Positions 60,845-64,000 of a stretch of DNA of 64,000 bases are shown here, piece after piece. The first letter of the stretch is position 1; each line of letters begins with the position of its first letter. The notes under the pieces were generated by a model. That model was not told the DNA's origin. It saw only the letters and a list, made by a program, of their open reading frames with translations, and made no database searches. The position numbers and the translations under genes were made by a program. The stretch is taken from assembly GCF_001886265.1 (NCBI RefSeq), contig NZ_JXLE01000003.1:62001-126000 (forward strand), read 5' to 3'. The stretch is from Enterococcus thailandicus (GTDB lineage Bacteria > Bacillota > Bacilli > Lactobacillales > Enterococcaceae).

Positions 60845-61780
60845 TCACACAGCTTCTTCTCTTAGCTTCTCAGCAAAATCATTGATCTTTCGTATTCGAT
60901 GATTGATGCCCGATTTTGAGATTGCTCCTGATGGAATCATCTCACCTAATTCTTTCAAGCTGACTTCTGGATGTTGCAACCTTAATTCAGCAATTTCTTG
61001 CAGTTTTTCTGGTAGAGCATGTAAACCAACTCTTGCTTCAATGAATTCAATATTTTCAATCTGTTTAGATGCCGCATCAATCGTCTTATTTAAATTCGCC
61101 GTTTCACAATTAACCAAACGATTAACCGAGTTTCTCATGTCACGAACGATACGAACATCTTCAAAACGCAACATCGAATTTGTCGCACCAATCAACGTTA
61201 AAAAGTCAGCAATTTTTTCTGCTCCTTTTAAGTAGGAAATATAACCATTACGCCTTTCAAGTGTTCGTGCATGCAGGCCATAGTAATTCAACATGTCACA
61301 AATGTCTTGATTATGTTGTTCATAAATGGAAAAAATTTCCAAATGATAACGACTCGTCTCTGGATTGTTCACAGATCCAGATGCCATGAATGCACCACGT
61401 AAGTAAGAACGCATTTTCTGTGCATTTCCCATGATTTCATCAGACACATGACCATTAAACATCAAGCCATCCATAATATCTAAGTCCATCAATACGTTTT
61501 TCGTTCCTTGTTTCAAGCGAACGATATAAACATTATTCTTTTTTAATTTCATTTTTTTTCGAACAAGTAACTCACTTCGAACATTATAATGATCTTTTAA
61601 AAGAGAATAGATACGTCGGGCAATCGCAGCATTTTCTGTCTGAACATTTAAAATGAACTGCTGATTGACAATGCCTAAAGAGCCGTTCATTCGCAACAAA
61701 GCAGCAAGTTCTGCTTTTGCATGTTCACGATGAACTTCCAAACCAGTCAACTCTTTTTTTACATCAGATGCAAATGACAT
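60845..61780 (-). CDS. whiA: DNA-binding protein WhiA
   Basis: WhiA is a conserved Gram-positive protein, a sporulation regulator in Streptomyces and linked to cell division and chromosome segregation in Bacillus. The 311-aa protein has a LAGLIDADG-like N-terminal fold (about 80-200; [20 protein letters not shown]) and a C-terminal helix-turn-helix ([20 protein letters not shown]). It is the third gene of rapZ-yvcK-whiA. Confidence 0.95.
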   Translation of the reverse strand: MSFASDVKKELTGLEVHREHAKAELAALLRMNGSLGIVNQQFILNVQTENAAIARRIYSLLKDHYNVRSELLVRKKMKLKKNNVYIVRLKQGTKNVLMDLDIMDGLMFNGHVSDEIMGNAQKMRSYLRGAFMASGSVNNPETSRYHLEIFSIYEQHNQDICDMLNYYGLHARTLERRNGYISYLKGAEKIADFLTLIGATNSMLRFEDVRIVRDMRNSVNRLVNCETANLNKTIDAASKQIENIEFIEARVGLHALPEKLQEIAELRLQHPEVSLKELGEMIPSGAISKSGINHRIRKINDFAEKLREEAV

Positions 61781-61812
61781 TCTATTCTCCTCCTTTCTTT
61801 CACAATCCTAAT

Positions 61813-62805
61813 TTAATATTTCGATCCAAAAACTAACCGAAAAAGTTCTTCAACGACTTTTTCGCCGTCATGGAACACGCCACCATCTTTCAACTCCAAG
61901 AAATCAGTTGAAATAACGCGACAACCTTCATTTCTAAGCCCGTTGAAATCATGCTGAACCTGAACAAGGTATTCATCATAGATTTCAGGATCCATGTAAT
62001 CTTCTGGTACTTTTTCTGTATTCACCAACACCGTATCAATAAATTTCTCCTGTAAGTGTTCGTGCAACACACGTATGTGATCCGCATCAGTGAAATGTTC
62101 CGTTTCACCTTTTTGCGTCATGATATTACAGATGTAAACAACTTCTGCTTTTGTTTTAACGATTGCTTCGCCGATTTCAGGAATAACTAAGTTGGGCAAG
62201 ATACTCGTAAACAAACTTCCCGGACCAAGTACAACCATATCTGCTTCCGCAATAGCATTCACAACTTTACGCGCTGCTTTTGCTACTTGATCGTCCGTCG
62301 TATTTCGCACAAAGACATGGTCAATCGTTTTACGATCTAACGCAATTTTTGATTCACCAACAGCTGTTGTTCCATCTTTAAATACAGCATGGAGCGTTAA
62401 AGGTGTTTCAGACGATGGATAAATATGCCCATCTACGTGCATCATTCTCGACAATAACTGAATCGCATCGTACGTACTACCTCTCATTTCTGAAACAGCC
62501 GCAATAATCAAGTTACCAATACTATGATTAGCTAAGAATTGATCCTCTTTCTTAAAACGATATTGAAAAATATCTTCATAAAACTGAGGCATATCAGAAA
62601 GTGCCACCAATACGTTTCGCAAATCACCAGGTGGTGCCATTGAAATTGATTCCCGAATTGCACCACTACTTCCTCCATCATCCGCCACTGTTACAATGGC
62701 CGTTAAGTCTGCGCCTTGATTGCGTAAACTTTTCAAGATAACTGGGAGACCCGTTCCACCCCCGACTACCACAATTTTTGGTTTTCTAATTCGATAGGTC
62801 TTCAT
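61813..62805 (-). CDS. yvcK: YvcK-family gluconeogenesis/morphology factor
   Basis: YvcK (CofD-like) binds UDP-sugars and is needed for growth on gluconeogenic carbon and for cell-wall control. The 330-aa protein starts with a nucleotide-binding [17 protein letters not shown] and has the [12 protein letters not shown] motif. I place the start at ATG 62805; TTG 62811 is also possible. It overlaps the rapZ end, so translation is coupled; there is no clear ribosome binding site of its own. Confidence 0.93.
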   Translation of the reverse strand: MKTYRIRKPKIVVVGGGTGLPVILKSLRNQGADLTAIVTVADDGGSSGAIRESISMAPPGDLRNVLVALSDMPQFYEDIFQYRFKKEDQFLANHSIGNLIIAAVSEMRGSTYDAIQLLSRMMHVDGHIYPSSETPLTLHAVFKDGTTAVGESKIALDRKTIDHVFVRNTTDDQVAKAARKVVNAIAEADMVVLGPGSLFTSILPNLVIPEIGEAIVKTKAEVVYICNIMTQKGETEHFTDADHIRVLHEHLQEKFIDTVLVNTEKVPEDYMDPEIYDEYLVQVQHDFNGLRNEGCRVISTDFLELKDGGVFHDGEKVVEELFRLVFGSKY

Positions 62806-62807
62806 AT

Positions 62808-63692
62808 TCAAGAGCGATTCACCGTCTCTTTCCGCTTATCTTTGTCACGGTGCGTAACATTCACTTTATAATTTTCACTCAACGCTTTTGATAAACGTTC
62901 TGTTAAAGCAACTGAACGATGTTGTCCGCCGGTACAACCAATTGCAACAGTCAAGCTGCTCTTTCCTTCTTTGACATATCCCGGCAAAACAGTCTCCAAT
63001 AAATGAAGAAATTGACTATAAAAATCCTCTGTTTCAGTAAACGACATCACATAATCATAAACGGGTTGATCCATTCCAGTTAACGGACGTAACTCTGGAA
63101 TGTAATGAGGATTTGGTAAAAAACGCACATCCATCACAATATCTGAATCAATCGGTAACCCGTATTTGAATCCAAAAGAAACAAATTCAATTCGGAAGCC
63201 TTGATCTTCTTGCGTTTTGAACGTAGCAATGATTTTTTCTCTTAATTGGCGTGGCGTCATCGTTGTCGTATCGATAACAACGGATGCTTGCACCTTTAAT
63301 TCATTTAAAATTGCACGTTCTTTACGGATTCCTTCAGTTACTAGGCCATCCATTGCCATCGGATGGGTACGACGAGTTTCTTTGTAGCGGGCTACTAATT
63401 CTTCATCTGAAGCATCTAAGAACAGAATCGAAGTATCAATGAAATCCGTATTGACAATTTCAATCAACATTTTTTGAATTTCTTCAAAGAATGAACGAGA
63501 ACGTAAATCGACACCTAATGCCATTTTTGTTACCTTTCCAGATTCTTTGATTAGTTCCCAAAATTTAGGAATCAATCTTGGAGGCATGTTATCAATACAA
63601 AAGTATCCCATGTCCTCAAAACTTTGTATCGCCACAGTTTTTCCTGCGCCGCTCATTCCTGTAATAATTACGAGTTGTAAATTTTCAGCCAT
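62808..63692 (-). CDS. rapZ: RNase adapter / nucleotide-binding protein RapZ (YvcJ)
   Basis: RapZ family proteins bind nucleotides and, in E. coli, guide RNase E cleavage of GlmZ to control glmS; the Gram-positive YvcJ role is less clear. The 294-aa protein has Walker A GMSGAGKT, the [10 protein letters not shown] motif and [11 protein letters not shown] near the C-terminus. The start is ATG 63692, with GAGAGGGG upstream; the open frame to 63719 has no site. Confidence 0.93.
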   Translation of the reverse strand: MAENLQLVIITGMSGAGKTVAIQSFEDMGYFCIDNMPPRLIPKFWELIKESGKVTKMALGVDLRSRSFFEEIQKMLIEIVNTDFIDTSILFLDASDEELVARYKETRRTHPMAMDGLVTEGIRKERAILNELKVQASVVIDTTTMTPRQLREKIIATFKTQEDQGFRIEFVSFGFKYGLPIDSDIVMDVRFLPNPHYIPELRPLTGMDQPVYDYVMSFTETEDFYSQFLHLLETVLPGYVKEGKSSLTVAIGCTGGQHRSVALTERLSKALSENYKVNVTHRDKDKRKETVNRS

Positions 63693-63804
63693 CTTCTCGA
63701 ACCCCTCTCTAATTGTCATTTAAATTATATCATTCCGGGCGTATCATCGCTAGCTATATCTTTCCTATTTATGGAATTTTCATGGAAAAATAACCTGTTG
63801 TTAC

Positions 63805-63852
63805 AAAAAACTTGGACCAAATACCACAAATGATGATACTTGCTCCAAGTTT
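63805..63852 (-). terminator. Terminator of the gene entering from the right
   Basis: AAACTTGGA pairs with TCCAAGTTT (63808-63852, loop of about 27 nt), followed by TTTTTTG on the minus strand. Confidence 0.7.
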
Positions 63853-63885
63853 TTCTATCGTTAACGATTCAATTAATTGTCGCTA

Positions 63886-64000
63886 CTATTTAGCATTAGA
63901 AGATTGTTCCCGAAATTTTTCTGCTAGCTCAATTGTTCGATCAGCCAAAATTGATTGTGCATCAATCACTGGGTACGTATTATCAGAAGCAAATTCTTGC
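63886..64000 (-). CDS. 3' end of an unidentified gene
   Basis: The last 37 codons of a minus-strand gene are visible; they end in LAEKFREQSSNAK and a TAG stop, and begin with QEFASDNTYPVIDAQ. The rest lies outside the window. The piece is helical and charged; I cannot assign a family. It ends upstream of rapZ with its own terminator. Confidence 0.6.
   Translation of the reverse strand, partial: QEFASDNTYPVIDAQSILADRTIELAEKFREQSSNAK

Overview
This is a low-GC Gram-positive (Firmicutes) chromosomal segment, most likely from an Enterococcus or a very close relative. The evidence is gene content and order (pcrA-ligA-gatCAB-dgkB-rlmD; tig-clpX-ysxC; cdaA-cdaR-glmM; rapZ-yvcK-whiA), strong AGGAGG-type ribosome binding sites, a WxL-like surface-protein cluster, and dispersed GGCTGGGAC-type hairpins typical of enterococci and listeriae. 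The species is not determined. No rRNA, tRNA, CRISPR array, transposase or integrase was seen.

Layout. 1-2990: a small accessory module of two coupled membrane-type genes lies between two copies of the 3' end of rlmD, so it occupies an integration or recombination site. 2.9-13.1 kb: minus-strand housekeeping block for rRNA methylation, lipid kinase, Glu-tRNA(Gln) amidotransferase, DNA ligase and PcrA helicase. 13.2-14.8 kb: ClC-type chloride transporter. 14.8-18.5 kb: WxL-like cell-surface cluster. 18.6-22.4 kb: fructose PTS operon fruR-fruK-fruA. 22.4-24.3 kb: small uncharacterised genes. 24.3-25.0 kb: gene-poor, with a possible broken gene and hairpins. 25.0-27.5 kb: folate-uptake gene folT behind a THF riboswitch, a formate/nitrite-type channel and a YitT-family membrane protein.

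27.5-43.3 kb: a complete histidine utilisation region. HutH, HutU and HutI convert histidine to formiminoglutamate. FtcD and FchA move the formimino carbon to tetrahydrofolate and release ammonia. Fhs can then recover ATP and formate. The set also holds an APC permease (likely for histidine or urocanate), a HutD protein, a GlmL-like ASKHA ATPase with no mutase beside it, and a 1013-aa BTAD/SARP-type ATPase-TPR regulator. Sites matching the CcpA operator (cre) precede ftcD, overlap the hutU promoter and sit before the permease, so carbon catabolite repression is likely. The adjacent formate channel and THF-controlled folate transporter fit the one-carbon theme.

43.4-64 kb: ribosome-assembly GTPase, ClpX and trigger factor; a TPR protein; RDD protein and SppA; glmS behind a glmS ribozyme, convergent with cdaA-cdaR-glmM (c-di-AMP synthesis and cell-wall precursor); a large pyruvate:ferredoxin oxidoreductase with an unusual basic tail; a cytosolic CPYC thioredoxin-fold protein; whiA, yvcK and rapZ; and the 3' end of an unidentified gene at the right edge.

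The best candidate for something undescribed is the module at 198-2547. Its larger protein carries an E...D...QxK arrangement resembling a PD-(D/E)XK nuclease core joined to a Gly-rich membrane region, and its coupled partner is a coiled-coil protein with a long Gly/Ala membrane segment. The orphan GlmL and the SARP-type regulator inside the hut region come second.
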